From Chrysophaeum taylorii (lineage: Eukaryota; Sar; Pelagophyceae; Pelagomonadales; Pelagomonadaceae), in assembly GCA_029834535.1 (NCBI GenBank), contig JAQMWT010000015.1, positions 33,343-97,342 on the forward strand: 64,000 nt of DNA, read 5' to 3'. Every line of letters begins with the position of its first letter. The first letter of the stretch is position 1. Shown in pieces: positions 51,301 through 63,715 of this stretch. Made by a program: the position numbers and the translations under genes. The notes beneath the pieces are model-generated. The model was given only the letters and a program-made list of their open reading frames with translations. It did not search any database and was not told the origin of the DNA.

Positions 51301-54039
51301 GTTAGTAAAATGGCGAGATCGCGGAACGGCATCACGGGGTAAGTAAGACATGGCGCGCGCCTCGGACGAGGCCTTTTCTTCATGCCGGGGAGGCGCTTCG
51401 AGGAGGACAATAAGACGTGGGAAGTCGTCGCTGTCGATCTCGTAGCCATCAATGGTTTCAGTCGACGCAAGATGTGCGTTTTCTACTAGGTGGCTGCGCA
51501 GTACCGGCGAGAGGGGCTACGAGTACACGCCGCTGGCCGAACTGCGGCAGTTGGTCTTGAAGGTAGAGCGCACCTTGACCCTCTCGTCTCGCTTTTCTGC
51601 GAACCTCGATGCCTGATTCCACGAGTACTTAACGCAACCGCTGATGCGCGAGGCCCGCTCCTCGGCCAACTGGGCCGCCAAGCTTGAACGCGAGGAGCTG
51701 AGAGCGGCCTGTGCCCACCGCGACAGGATGCTACGTGACGCCAGGTTGTTTGTATGCCCCGGCAATCATTGTTGTCTCCGACGACTGCTCGGCATCATCT
51801 CGTCGAAGATTCAGACGTCCCTAGTGCCTGCAAGCCACGCCACGACGACCTCCCGGATTTGGTCATAGAGGTTTGTGTGACTGCCGTCCCGTAGCAGCTC
51901 CTTCTTTGATGAGACGCGCGTCGACTTCTTTCAATTGCGCGTTGTGTGTCATTGGCTTATTCCATTCCGCGTCTTAAGTAAGCTCTGGCCCATCGGATCG
52001 GCCCATCTTTTTTATCAGCGCAACCGTGCGCACCGTGTCAACGCGCGTGGCCGCCATTCGGACACCCTGACGTACCACTCATCTCCGCGTTGAAGAAAGT
52101 TCCCATGCGGCGATGGTGAGCTCGGGTACGCAGTCTGCTTCGCTTGCCTCAGTTCGTCCGCGGCAACAAGTCTGGGTCCCGACACGTCACAGTCTGGGCA
52201 ACTCTGGGTTGCTGCGCCAGCGTCGTCGTACGTGAAAAAAAAGCCTCGTGCCGAGGTTGGTGTGAAGAACGAGCTTTCTTGGCGACAATCTTTTTTTTTC
52301 CTTCTAGAGACAAGTGTTGGTCAACGGGAGGCTTGTTTATTTGAGAGGCCTGGTTCTCGGCCGCGAGACATTCGATCGGGGCCAACGTTGTTGAGAGCGT
52401 ATTACCAAAGATGGAGCAGCAGCTTTCGCTCGGTTTTTGTCGTCCTGCGTTCGGTTTCGAAGGATGGCTTTTGCAGCAGCACCAGGCGGTGTTTTTGGCA
52501 GGCAGCTCGTGGGTAGTCCATCCCTCGAAACTCGCACCAAATGTGATCGAAGGGCCAAGAGAACAGATTTAGCGGCGTGTCGGCGTCGGCTTGCGCAACA
52601 GCCCGCAGAAGGCTTCTACAGCTCGTGGAGCGAAGAACAGACCTGTCAGGCGGTGCGCGGCCACGCACTAGCGCGCGTTTCGTTGGAGAGCTCGCGCATC
52701 CACCTCGCGAAGTGCCACTACCGACCGCGAGGGCATTGCCATTTACGTCAAGCGCGAGAGCAAGCGTCGCTGCCGCTGACCGCCTATATGCCACGATGAG
52801 ATTACCATCGCCCGCCCCACCAGCAACAATCACAGTCAAAGTGGCAGGCAGCAGTCCCACTGAATTGCTATCCGAAGGTAATATATTTACTACTACCCTC
52901 GGCGTCTTTATGTCAAATTATGAAAAACACCCCTCATACTTGTTGTTTGTTTCGTCAAGTCAATCGCCCTCCGCAACAACATCCGCTTTTAGCATCGTCT
53001 CTGCGAGGAGAACACCACGATGATTTTTTCTCAACCGCCGACCAACACAAATCGCGGAAGATTTAAAAGCCAGATTTGTAGGCTCTCTCTCTGGGTATTG
53101 AGTCCGTCCGTTGAGCAAGGCAGCACGTGCGCAGCTACGGATGGCCTCGTATTTTTGACACCTTCGGCGAGGCCAGCGCGGCGTGCCACGAGGTCGCACG
53201 CATCTATACCCTGAGCGGATCGCCGAGCGGACGTGCTCGACAACGGCCTCGCCAACGTCACAGAGGTTACGGCGGCCGAGCTCTGCTGCACCTACCGCAA
53301 GTGGGGCCTCGCAGCTGCGTTGGGTCGGGCTCGCTGCGTACACACCATCCACCACCCTCAGCCGCGTCGCCACCTCGAGCAGCCCAAACCAGGCCGCCAA
53401 CGTCCAGCAGGAAGTCACACACTCTCCGTCGCACGTACGTCTAGCGGCAGGACGCGTGCGGCCTACGGGCTGGCTATTTCCTCCCTTCACGGCCGCCCGG
53501 CTCGGGGACCTATCTCCAAGCCGCGGTGACAGGCTTGGACTTTCTTCGAGGAACAACAACAACGCGGTCAGTGTTGTGAATGCTAGTACACCGTGGTGCT
53601 TGAGTACGTCTCGCTGCGGGAAAATGTAGAGGCGCGAGGAGCCGGCGTCACGAGATGTTCTTCTTACTTCCTTCGGTCACAAAGTTCAGCCCCCCATCCA
53701 CAGGAAAAAGCAAAATCCATCGCAGCCTTCAGAGAGTAGTAAGTAGGCTTGTTGTTCGACTGGGAGCAGGAGCTCGGGACAATCGCAGATGCTGAACACG
53801 ACGCCTTCGGCTGCCGATTGGAACGCGGTGGCTAACGCGTCTCCAAAAACATAAATTGCCCATGGGCCGGAGCGCTATATTTTATAGGCAAAACACAAGC
53901 GGCGGCTCGTTGACCAATCGCAGGACTCGTGCGTTATCAGATGGAAATGGAAAGCGAGGATGACGGTGACGACCAAGTAGTGCCCGCTGACTCACGCACC
54001 AACCTAATGATTGGGGGGGGGTAATCAATGAATGAATGA
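51301..54039. other. 2.7-kb region with no supportable gene
   Basis: Frames up to 200 codons occur on both strands, but products are low-complexity and frames overlap antisense without family motifs. A few stretches (for example minus 52402..52860) may be relic coding sequence. A G-run (54013-54021) and an AATG repeat lie directly before the Listerin start codon. Confidence 0.4.
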
Positions 54040-57000
54040 ATGGAAAAGATGAGATCATTCGCTGGGTTCTCTGCTTACGAAACGTCGAAAGTCGTCGAGG
54101 TGCGCGACGAGGTCGGCGGGGACGTGGGTCGCGCCTTGAAGATGTGTCTGAAGCGCGACCCCACCACCCGGCTCAAGGGGTTTCGGGAGTTGCGGGAAGT
54201 GACGGCCAGCGCCGACGCCAAGACGCGCCAATACATCGCACGATGGTGGGGCGAACACCTAAAGTACGACGGTGACTGGAAGATCCGCGTGGCGATGTGC
54301 GAGGCGATATCGGTGTTGGGGAAGGACGCGCGGCTCGCCGAGCAGGAGATCGCTGGCGAGCTGTGGGTGTTGTCTCGCGACGCCGAGGTTGCGAAGGTCT
54401 TGGACCCGTGGTCCGAGATATTCCCAAAACCCGCCGCGATCGGTAGGTGTATCGAGGCCATTTCCGCGCGGCTGCGGACGCTGAGACCCCGCGTCGCGTG
54501 CCTTGCGGGGATAGCGGATTTGGTGGAGCGCGGGTTTCCGGCTCCGACGACGGCGAAGGAGATGTGGCGGTCTTTGGAGAAGAAACCGAGCAGCAAACAC
54601 GACGGTGCTCAAGAGCGGCGCGCGTGCTACCGGCTGATCGTTGCCAAGGTGCGAGGCGACTATCCTCGCGACTGCATCCTGGACGAGCCGGACCCGGGGA
54701 ACGCGGGTTTGATGTGGGCGGCGTTCGTCGCCGTCGGCGAGAAGTCGAGCAAGGTCAAGAATCGGATCGCGGCGCCGGGGTTTGCCGCCAAGGCTGCTGA
54801 CCTGGACGCGATCCTCGAGCTCGCGGACGACGACGACGACAAGGACGAGGTGTTGAGGGCGGCGGTCGAGGCTTCTAAGGGTCTGGGGAAGGCGGGGAGA
54901 AAGCTGTGCGCGAGGGCGCTGGAAACGGGTTCGCCTCTCGTCGCGGCCGAGGCGGCGATCGCTCTCGCGGCGAGAGGCGAGCGTTTCGTCGCGTCATCCG
55001 CAAACCTCGACGCCGCGCGGTTGCGTGCGGAGCTGGAATCGGGCGACACGGATCCCGCTGCGTTGGTGGGGCTGGTGCCCCCCGAAACGGCCGCGGCCGT
55101 TCTCGACGACGACGATTGTGGCGAAAACGCGCGTCCTGCCGCCTTCCTGGCTGCCGCGGGTATCCGGTTCAGCGACGAGAAGCGGGTGGCGAGATGGTTC
55201 AAGAACGCGATGGGGACCGAGGCCGTGAAGGACATCGCGCGTCTAGGGGACCAGTCGGCGCTCGCAATGGTGGCGCTCGACGACCCGGCGGCGCTCCGGG
55301 CGTTGCGGGGACCTCTACAGTCCGCCAGCTCCCGAGCTGTGGTCGACCAACGGTTGGCGGAGATCTTGCAGGACTCCTCTTTAGATGATGATGATGAGCT
55401 CGCCGCGGCGCTCTATCCTCTCGCAAGCGAAGAGGCCAGGGTGAGTGTTGAGGCCAGGGTAGCCGACTGGTTCGCGGCCGGCGACCTCGAGAGATGCTCG
55501 GCTTTTGAAACGCCGCATGCTTTTCTAGCTCGAGCCGCGCTCGGGAGGGCGGACGACCAGGAGGAGGAGCTGCTGCCCGACTTCTGGCCTCCCTTCCTCA
55601 CCGGCGAGCCGTTCGCGCGCCTCGCCGTCGCGTTGTTGGGGAGGTACGACCCGCCGGCCGACTGGCTCGAGCGGTGGCGCCGGAGGGACCCCGACTTGGG
55701 TCTGGTTTTGGATCTGGCAGAACCGGAGATCGTCGCCAAGCTCTGCGAGGATCCCGACGTCGCGGTCGAGATTTTGGCGTGGCGCGCAAATGTTCCGGCG
55801 CTCCCGATTTCCCTGCTCGAAAACGCGATTTCCCGCGCCTTGGAGACGGGAGCCGTCGCCGCGTCTCGGCTCGTCGAGCTGCGGTTCGGGGCGTTCGAGC
55901 CGCGGCAAGAGCCGGCGAGAGAACTGGCGGAGGGCGAGACGGTCTTCCACGACGGCAAGACCAGGGTTCAAGTCCTCGCGGTCCATCGCGACGACTACAC
56001 CATAACGGGCGGAAAGCAGACGCTCAGGAGTCGGCTGACGACCGAAAAGGAGGAGGCTGATCATAATAATAATAATGATGCTGACGCGGAGGCGATGCGG
56101 CGGCTGTTTGACCCGCGGAGTCGGTGGGCCGTGCGGCTGCTCGCGCCGCGATTCATGTCGCAGGAAGAAGCTCTCGGATGCGAAGCCGCCGCGATCGGCG
56201 GCGGCGGCGGCTTGAAGGGAGAGTGGTACGGCGTCCTCGCGCGCAGGTACCCGCTTCCCCTCGAAACGAGGGAGAGAGCCGCGGAGATTCTGAAGCACCA
56301 TCCCGACCCCGAGTGGTTAGAGGCTGCGGTCAAGTACGGCGCCATCCCGGCTGCGAGCGCCGTCGGGATTGTTCTCGACGGACTTCCCGCGACCCTCGGA
56401 TGCGCGGCGGCGCTCCTCGAGCGTCGGCAGCAGATTCCGGCGCTCCGCGTGTTCAGGGCTGCCCTCGACGCGGGGTCCGCAAGGGTCGCGGACCTCGCGC
56501 TCCGCGCTCTCGACGAGTCGAGGACGGCTGTCGCCGCGACCGCCCAAGACGTCGACCGGTTCTCGGGCCGTCCGCTCGCCTTGATTTGGCGATGCTGGCG
56601 CCGCCGAGCGTTGACTTTTTCCTTCGTCGTCTCGAAGCCGGCGACTCGACGGATTTCGCGTCGGGCCTCGAGCGCGGCCTCGAAGCCTGGACGCGCGGCG
56701 CCGACGCGCTCTTCGCAGCCCTCGGCAAGCGCCGCGCCAAGACGTTGGACGTCGGGTGCGGCGACACTCCCGCCGGACCTCGACCCGGTCGATTCGTGTC
56801 TGCCCACGACCCTAGCCACGCCCCGACCTTGCTGGGCGCATGGACCGCCTACCGCGCGCTCGCTCTCTTCCCGGGACTCGGCCGCGACTGGTTTGCCGCC
56901 GCCCCCGCGCGACTTGCCGAAGCCGCCCGACGCCTCCTCGAGGACGCGCTCCGAGGTGCTCTGGTGGAGCGCGAACTGCGACGCGTCGCCGAATCTTCGA

Positions 57001-57627
57001 GAGCTGCTGCTGCTGATGTGGAGGTCTCGGTTGCCGCGCGACAAGTGGCAGCGAAGTACACGAGAGACGAGTGTACGATCGAAATGAGACTTACGTATTC
57101 TTCGTGCCACCCGCTCCGGAGCGTGACGGTGGATTTGGGCCGACATCAGGGCGTATCGGAGTCGACGGCGCGGAGGTGGGCATTGCAGCTGCGATCCTGC
57201 GCGGACCACGACTCGACCTTGGCTGCCGTAGCGCAGTGGACGGCCTCCCTCGACATGGAGTTCAAGGACCTCGACCCCTGCCCCATATGCTACGCTTGCC
57301 TCCATCCAAAGTCTAAGCGCCTCCCCACCTCGAGTGCGCCACCTGTCACTCAAGTTCCACGGAACCTGTCTCTCCCAGTGGTTCGAGAAGTCGCACAAGC
57401 ACCTCTGCGTCATCTGCCAGCAGGATTTCGTCGCGGTCCGGTCTTCTTCCTCCTCCTCCTCCTCCTCCTCCAAAAAAGCTGCCTCTTCTTCTTCTTCTTC
57501 AAAGCAGAAGCCTCCTGCTACCGAAGAAGAAGAAGAAGGAGAAGTGCCCGCTCCGACTGTTGCTCCTAGGACGCCGGCGGGTGTCAGCAGTACCAACAAC
57601 GACGACGACGACGACGCCCTCGACTAG
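54040..57627 (+). CDS. LTN1: Listerin-like RING E3 ubiquitin ligase (frame-interrupted)
   Basis: The N-terminus MRSFAGFSAYETS followed by a KRDPTTRLKGFREL segment is the Listerin start (FAGF and K-DPTTK-K signatures). Long HEAT-like helical repeats follow, and the C-terminus has the Listerin RING: CPICYACLHPKSKRLP, CATCH, KFHGTCLSQWFEKSHKHLCV and ICQQ. Listerin acts on stalled 60S ribosomes in quality control and ubiquitinates nascent chains. The reading frame changes at ~56580, ~57322 and ~57347, each consistent with one missing base; no matching introns are seen. After the RING is an unusual Ser/Lys/Glu/Asp tail encoded by microsatellites. At about 1,195 residues it is shorter than animal and yeast homologues (~1,560-1,770). 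The start may be 54040 or 54049. Confidence 0.8.
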
Positions 57628-57628
57628 A

Positions 57629-58538
57629 TTATACTCCTCGGGGGGAGGCGCCTTTCCATCTACTACTATCATCTCGGCGGCGGCGGCGGCGGCGGTAGAG
57701 GGAGCGCGCCTTGGCGATGGCAAAGGCGATGAGACCACAGGCCGCGCCGTTGAGGTGGGCCGCGTGGTCGACTCCCGGGGCAGCGCCCATGTAGGTCCTC
57801 GAGGCCTCCGTGGTAAAGTAGTGGGCCGCCCCGAGGGCGTGGAGGAGGAGAACCGCTACCTCCTCGAGCCCCGAGCCGCGAGCAACCAGAGACACACACT
57901 GCTCGATGGAGGCGCAGGCATCGAGCATCAAAAAGGCGCTGACGCCGGCCGATGCCCCGATGAGGCGTCGGTTCGAGGCCAAATCTGTGGCGAGGGAATT
58001 GGCTATTCTGGTCGCGACTCCGTCGATCGCTCTGGTGGCCACCCCGAACGACTCGGCCGCGGCCTTGACGATGGGGACCGTGTGGCGCCGCGACAAGAAT
58101 GGCTCCGTGACAGATCGCCAAAAGTGGCGCCAGCCCGTCGCAAAAAAATCGTTCGAGCTGAAGGTCGTAGAGTCGCGGAAGGTCGAGCGCGCCGAAGATA
58201 CCCGCGGCCGCGTAGGTGGCGATGGCCCCTGGATATCCGAGGATACCCAGAGCCGCGGGCCCGCAGAGCACGAGGCACTGGGTATTCGAGGCGAGGTGGG
58301 CGTAGTCGGCGTGGCAGAGCATGTAGGTCAAAGCCGTCCACCAACGGCCGCGCCGCACGGCGTCTTTCGAATACACGAAATGTCTGTAGAGCGTCGACGG
58401 ACTCAACGCCAACCCGATCGACTGCTGCTCTCTGCCGTGCGCCGAGCTCATCGTCGGGACGAGGAGCTGCGCAATCAGCACGGGCGAGAACGCCAAGCAG
58501 AACTCCAAGTAAGAACGTGATGAACAAGAAGACAACAT
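57629..58538 (-). CDS. Rhomboid-family intramembrane protease (one frame break)
   Basis: About 300 residues. The N-terminal TM segment YLEFCLAFSPVLIAQLL is followed by the rhomboid block RRGRWWTALTYMLCHADYAH with HLASNT, and then a second frame carries the catalytic serine motif IGASAGVSAF and the catalytic histidine region DHAAHLNGAACG. The two frames meet near the seven-base A-run at 58142-58148 on the plus strand; a one-base change there would join FFATGWRHFWRS in frame. The family cleaves membrane proteins inside the bilayer. The Arg-rich tail comes from a GGC/CGC repeat. The start ATG at 58538 is 17 bp from a copia LTR. It is convergent with LTN1, with the stop codons 1 bp apart. Confidence 0.75.
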
Positions 58539-58554
58539 TCGCTGATAGATGATT

Positions 58555-58650
58555 TGTGAAGAAGCTATGACACTTACCCCTGCACCACGTATCCAGTATC
58601 CTTACGTCTTTCTCCTATCGCTAGTCTAACGCCTCATACCATTCGTAACA
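58555..58650 (+). repeat. Left LTR, 96 bp
   Basis: It begins TGTGAAGAAGC and ends CGTAACA, so it has the canonical TG...CA ends, and it matches 63906-64000 base for base as far as can be read. It is very short for an LTR. Confidence 0.88.
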
Positions 58651-58664
58651 TGGTAGCAGCTGGT
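58651..58664 (+). other. Primer binding site
   Basis: TGGTAGCAGCTGGT starts immediately after the LTR. TGG at this position pairs with the CCA end of a tRNA, and the sequence resembles the initiator-Met-type PBS used by many copia elements. Confidence 0.6.
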
Positions 58665-58761
58665 GTCCGTCACGGTCGCACGACCGCTTGACTTCCCGGA
58701 CAACAGCGACTCCTCCTCGGCTTCAGTTCATTGCTACGTGTTCGGTTCGTTATCGTTTATC

Positions 58762-59690
58762 ATGTCCTCGATCGAAATTAAGGATAGCAAGCTTTCGCAA
58801 AAACTCGATGCTTTCAGCGGTGAGCGACATCTTTTTCACCCTTGGGCCCGGCGCTTGGAAAACATGATCATTTCCACCGGTGATCGCATTATCTTGACCA
58901 CTGACATTTGGACTAGCATTTCCGCTTCTGGCTGCTCTGAAGAAGAATTTGGTCTCAAGCAGCAACGCTGGTACAGTGCACTCTTCATGGCACTACCAAT
59001 GCATGATACTGATCGTGCGGATATCCGTGAAAACCGCGATATGAACTTCACGCGGCTTTACAAACGCATTACTGATGTTTACATGGGTCATGGAGATCGT
59101 GTCGCTCAGTCTGCAATTGCTTCATTGCATTCCTTGGTGTGCAATAACATCGATGAACTTGAGTCCTTTCTTAACAAGTTCATCACTGGTGTTCAAGTTG
59201 CTCGGCATCATCAAGANTTCCTGACTCAACTGCATTGCAGCTGCTCCAAACGAAAATCCCCGACTCGCTCTTGTCTAAAGATCTCATTGCACTTGATCCT
59301 AAATTGCGCACATATGATGGTTTCGTTGATCGCCTCCACAGTAAAGTTTTTGATTATCTTCAGACCAAGTCTATGCACGTCCATGCTACGTTCCGTGAAA
59401 GTCCCCGTCATCGTGAACGCTCCAACTTTTATGGTCGCCATCCTTCTGAAAAGTATTTTCATCGCTTCAATGCTTTGCGCTCTCAACAACGTTCTAGCCC
59501 ACGCCCCTCTTTTCGATCATCATTCCGTCACCCACCTTCATCTTCACGTGGTTTTCATCGCAAGCGCCAACGCCATACTGATCTTTGTCACTTTTGTGGT
59601 ATTCCTGGCCATCACCAGAATGATTGTCATAAGCGTCAGCGCTATTTGCACTCACAAGCTACCGCCCGCCCACGGCATCAACACCAATAC
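58762..59690 (+). pseudogene. Copia Gag with CCHC zinc knuckle, broken at the N base
   Basis: The ATG at 58762 begins a Gag domain (FSGERHLFHPWARRLENMI is the UBN2-type start). The frame is lost at 59216 where the sequence has an N. It resumes one frame over with LLQTKIPDSLLSKDLIALDP and reaches the zinc knuckle CHFCGIPGHHQNDC (~59590). A long Pro-rich segment follows to ~59960. Confidence 0.8.
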
Positions 59691-59999
59691 CCACGTCGGT
59701 TGCATTCCCAATACCCACCTCGGTCCACTCCCCAATACCCACCTAGGCCCCATCCACCCTTCTACCAACACCATCTTTTCATCCCCAATCCACCCTTGCC
59801 ACCATCTCAATCCTCTCCGCCGCTTCTTGCGTTGCCACCCTCCACCACACCCTCTGTCCCGCCTTCCACCGCTGTCACCCTTCCTGACCCATCCCTTTCT
59901 GCACCCACCTACCCGTCCTACAATTTCCACCTTCTTTCCATCTCCCCTCCATTCACCAAGTCCTTTCCTCCACCAACGCCCTTACCGCTCTGCTCACCG

Positions 60000-61810
60000 C
60001 TCGTGAGCGTGACTACCTTCACAGCACCAACCTTCGTCTCGTTGTCTATGATACCGGCGCCAACGTCAGCCTTTTTAATTCTCCCGCTGGCTTCACTGAC
60101 CTGGACAACACTCAACAGCATTCCATCACTTCTGCTATCGGCACTGGCTCTGTTTCCGGTTCTGGCACTGCTCACTTAACGTTCCCTTCAATTGGTCCTC
60201 TTGACAATCGTGGTCTTCCTTCTCCTGCACCCACTCTCTCCGCCCCTCATGGTATACATGTCGCGTTTCCGCATACCCTCATCTCTCCTGGCCTTGGTGA
60301 CAAACGGATTCTTTCGGATCATTCCCTTGAACAAGTTGGTTACGATTGCCACACCATTCAGGCCGTTGATCCTGCTTATCCGCAACGTATTTTACGTCAC
60401 CGCCAAACGCATCACGTTATTCCCCTGCTTCGTCGCTGTGGTCTTCTTTTGATCGTCTGTTGGATCGGCAATACGACCGCTGCGCCCTACACGGACTACG
60501 TTTCACCTTTTGTGGCATTTTCTTCTTCCCCTCGTGTCCATGATCCTTGTGCGTTTCCCGCTGTGTCTCAACGCACTCAACTAACTTTCGATCTTTGGCA
60601 TGCTCGTCTTGGTCATTATAGTCCTGCCTATCTTCGGCGTTTGTCTTCTCTTGCTGTTGGCGCACCGTTTTTCCCGAGCTCCGCGTCGCTTTCTTTGTCC
60701 TGCTTGTGCTCTCGGTAAAATGCATGCTGCGCATGTTGGCCAACGTAAAGCTCATGCTTCCACTTCGTCTCCTTCCTCCGAGCCTTTGTCTCGTCCACGT
60801 GCCGTTGCGCCCTATCTTATTATCCACGCCGATCTCATGTTTGCTGGCGTCCCATCCTACATATATCACGATCGCGCGATCCTCACGTTTGTCGATGATC
60901 ATACGCGCCGCCGCACGCGTTACTTTGCTCCACGACACGATGCCCTTACGAACGCTCGACAACTCGAACTTTTCTGTCTACCGTGGTTCGCCCATTCGGA
61001 TATCGCGTTGCCCTCATCTACACCGATCGTGACCGCTCTCTTATGGGCCAATTCGAAACCTTCTGTCTGGGCAACAATATTGCGCTTCGGCGCGCTCCGG
61101 CAGCACAGTCCAAAACTTCACAAGCTCACGCTTTTTCCGGTGTTGTGGAACGCTCTCATCGCGCAACCGCGGATATTACTCGCACTCTTTTGGTACATGC
61201 GCACCGTCCACCTGATTTTTGGCGTTGGGCCATGGAAACGGCTGACTTCATCTCTGAGCGTATGCCAAATGCCTCTAATCCTGGATATATGACGCCATAT
61301 GAAATGCTACATGAAACACTCCCGCGTGTCGATTTTCTTCGTGTTTGGGGCTGTCCTGCTGCAATTCTCACTGGCGACAAATGGCCTACCAAAGCTATAA
61401 CCGGTATCTTCATTGGGTATCCCTCTGCCGGCCCTGGATATCGCATATTGCTTCAACGCCCCACAGGTCCTGTCATCCACACCTCGATTGATGTTGTTTT
61501 TGACGAAAATTTCGCTCTGCGTAAGTCACTGTCCACCCAACCCCTTCCTCCGTCTCTCGTGGATTCTCGTTTTCCTGACTTGTTTTATTACGACCCTCGT
61601 CTATCTTCGGCCGTCAACCCAATATCTTCTCTTTTTGATGCTCCGGAGCCGGCCTTATCGGGACTGATCACCCCACAAACGTCACTGCCTACAATGTTAC
61701 CGGCCAATACGAAACGTGCACCATTACGTCGTGCCAAACGGGGCCGACCGCGCAAAGTCGACAAATCAACAAACTTTTACGGGCCATGTTTCATCCTGTT
61801 ACAATGTTGA
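60000..61810 (+). pseudogene. Copia protease and integrase region
   Basis: The protease active site reads VVYDTGANVSLF (~60035). The GAG-pre-integrase block is DLWHARLGH (~60591). Integrase core residues appear as HADLM (~60829), TFVDDHTR (~60885), YTDRDRSLM (~61019) and GVVERSHRAT (~61140), giving the D-D-E triad. A GKK-like region and an RGRPRK basic tail end the integrase at ~61760. At least three frame changes occur between these blocks. Confidence 0.8.
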
Positions 61811-61943
61811 TACGGGCCATTCTCATGTTGATACGGGCCATTCTGATGTTGATACGGGCCATTATGTTGATACGGGCCATTCTGATGTTGATACGGGCCA
61901 TTATGTTGATACGGGCCATTCTGATGTCGATACGGGCCATTCT
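61806..61943 (+). repeat. Tandem repeat of 18/21 bp between integrase and reverse transcriptase
   Basis: Seven copies of GTTGATACGGGCCATT with a CTGAT or AT linker alternate 21- and 18-bp spacings and encode VDTGHSD / VDTGHY. All lengths are multiples of three, so the polyprotein frame can pass through. A diverged ACGGGCCATG copy precedes the array. Confidence 0.9.
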
Positions 61944-62099
61944 GTTTCCTCTGTCGCTTCTGTTTCCCCCTGTCACTCTTTGTATGTCTCTTCTGTTAGC
62001 TTTCGTTTGTTAGTTCATTATGTCTTCCTTCCCCTTTGTTTAGCTAGCACCCTTGTTGATCCTCATGCACACGTTTATTACTCTGCTTCCGAAGAAATG

Positions 62100-63715
62100 T
62101 CCCAGTATTCAGACCTTGACGAAACCACTATCACTTCCACCCATTTACGTGAAGCTTTAGCTCCGACCAATCCTGAGCGTCCTGGTTGGTTGCAAGCCAT
62201 CGCTAAAGAATACAGCTCTCTTGGTCAACTTGGTTGTTGGGATGTGATTCGCCTCCCTCAGACTTTTCTGGCAACATTTGTACCCTCAAGTGGATCCTCC
62301 GCAAGAAGTATGACTCTGGCCGCTTCAAATCGTACAAGGCTCGCCTTGTCGTCCGCGGTTACACCCAGGTTCACGGCATTGATTATCATGACACCTACTC
62401 ACCAGTTGCCAACATCGTCACGATCCGTTTCTTTCTGACCTTTGTCGCTGTTCATGACTGGGATTTGCACAAGTTGGATGTTAGCTCCGCTTTTATTCAA
62501 GCTCCCATTGACGAAGACATCTATGTCTGGCCACCCGAAGGCTATGCTCCTCGCCAACCCACCGATGGTTCCAAAATCGTTTACAAGCTCCGTCGCTCTT
62601 GGTATGGTTGCAAACAAGCTTGTCGCAATTGGTGGCTTTATTTGGAACGCTTCCTTCTCAATGATTGTGGCTTCGTCCGCGGATCTGGTGACACTTGCCA
62701 TTACAAGCTCGTGCTCAATTCTACCGTGGTCCTCCGTCTTGTTTTGGTCGTCGATGATCTTCTTGTGGCGCACCCTCCTCATTGCATTGGCCATTACCAA
62801 GCCTTTTTCCTCCGTTTCCGCGCTTTCACTGACGTCAATGAACTCGATCTCACCTCTTACGTTGGTCTTCGCATTACGCGTGATCGCCCTCGGAGAACCC
62901 TCACTCTTGACCAATCCCATGCTATCCGTGAAATCCTTACCGAACATCGCTTCATCAACAGTAAACCTGAACTCACTCCCGCTCCCAAAGGTCTTCATCT
63001 TTCTGCGGCTGATTGTCCGGCTCCTGGTTCTCCAGATCACATTTTCATGGCACGCATCCCTTTTCGCCGTATTGTTGGCTGTGTCCTCTTCATCTCCATC
63101 ATGACTCGCCCTGATATCACTTGGTCCGTCAATCAGTGTGCGCGTTTTTCCCACAATCCTGGTAAACCCCACTGGCACGCTTTATCCCACACTCTGCGTT
63201 ATCTCAACGGTACTCAGGATCTTGCCCTTATTCTTGGTCGCGATTCTACCCTTCATCTCTGTGGTTATTCCGACTCCAGCTGGGCCGACGACCCTGATGA
63301 CCGCCACTCTACAACTGGTTTTTGTTTTCTCCTTGCTGGCTCTATGATAGCCTACTGCTCCCGCTCGCAATACTTACTTGCTCGTTCTTCTTTCGAAGCT
63401 GAATTGCTTGCTCTTTACGCTGCTACTGCTGAGCTCTCTTGGCTTCTCAAACTTTTTGATGACTTTGATCTCCCTCGTCACACGGTCCCAATGTATGTTG
63501 ATAATAGCACCACCGTCACCCAAGTTCGTCTCCAATGTCTCACACGGCGCACCCGCCATATTGACATTCGCTTTTACAGTACCGCCGAATATCATCGCAA
63601 CCACATCATCGATCTCAAGCACATACCCCGCCTTCACAATCTTAGCGATATTTTCACCCGCAGTACGGAAGCTCCTTCCTTCCTCCGGCTTCGTGCTCTT
63701 TACCTCACTTCGTGA
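62100..63715 (+). pseudogene. Copia reverse transcriptase and RNase H
   Basis: The RT starts with EALAPTNPERPGWLQAI-type sequence (~62150) and, after a frame change near 62260, continues as one 480-codon frame. It contains KARLVVRGYTQ, HKLDVSSAFIQ, the catalytic LVVDDLL box (~62745, VVDD in place of YVDD), YVGLRITRD, RRIVGCVLFI, and RNase H residues in GYSDSSWADD, SSFEAELLAL and YVDNSTTV. It ends at the TGA at 63713-63715. Confidence 0.88.

Noticed and set aside
52402-53629. Several 120-200-codon frames on both strands
   Set aside because: The frames overlap each other antisense, are low in complexity and show no recognisable motif.
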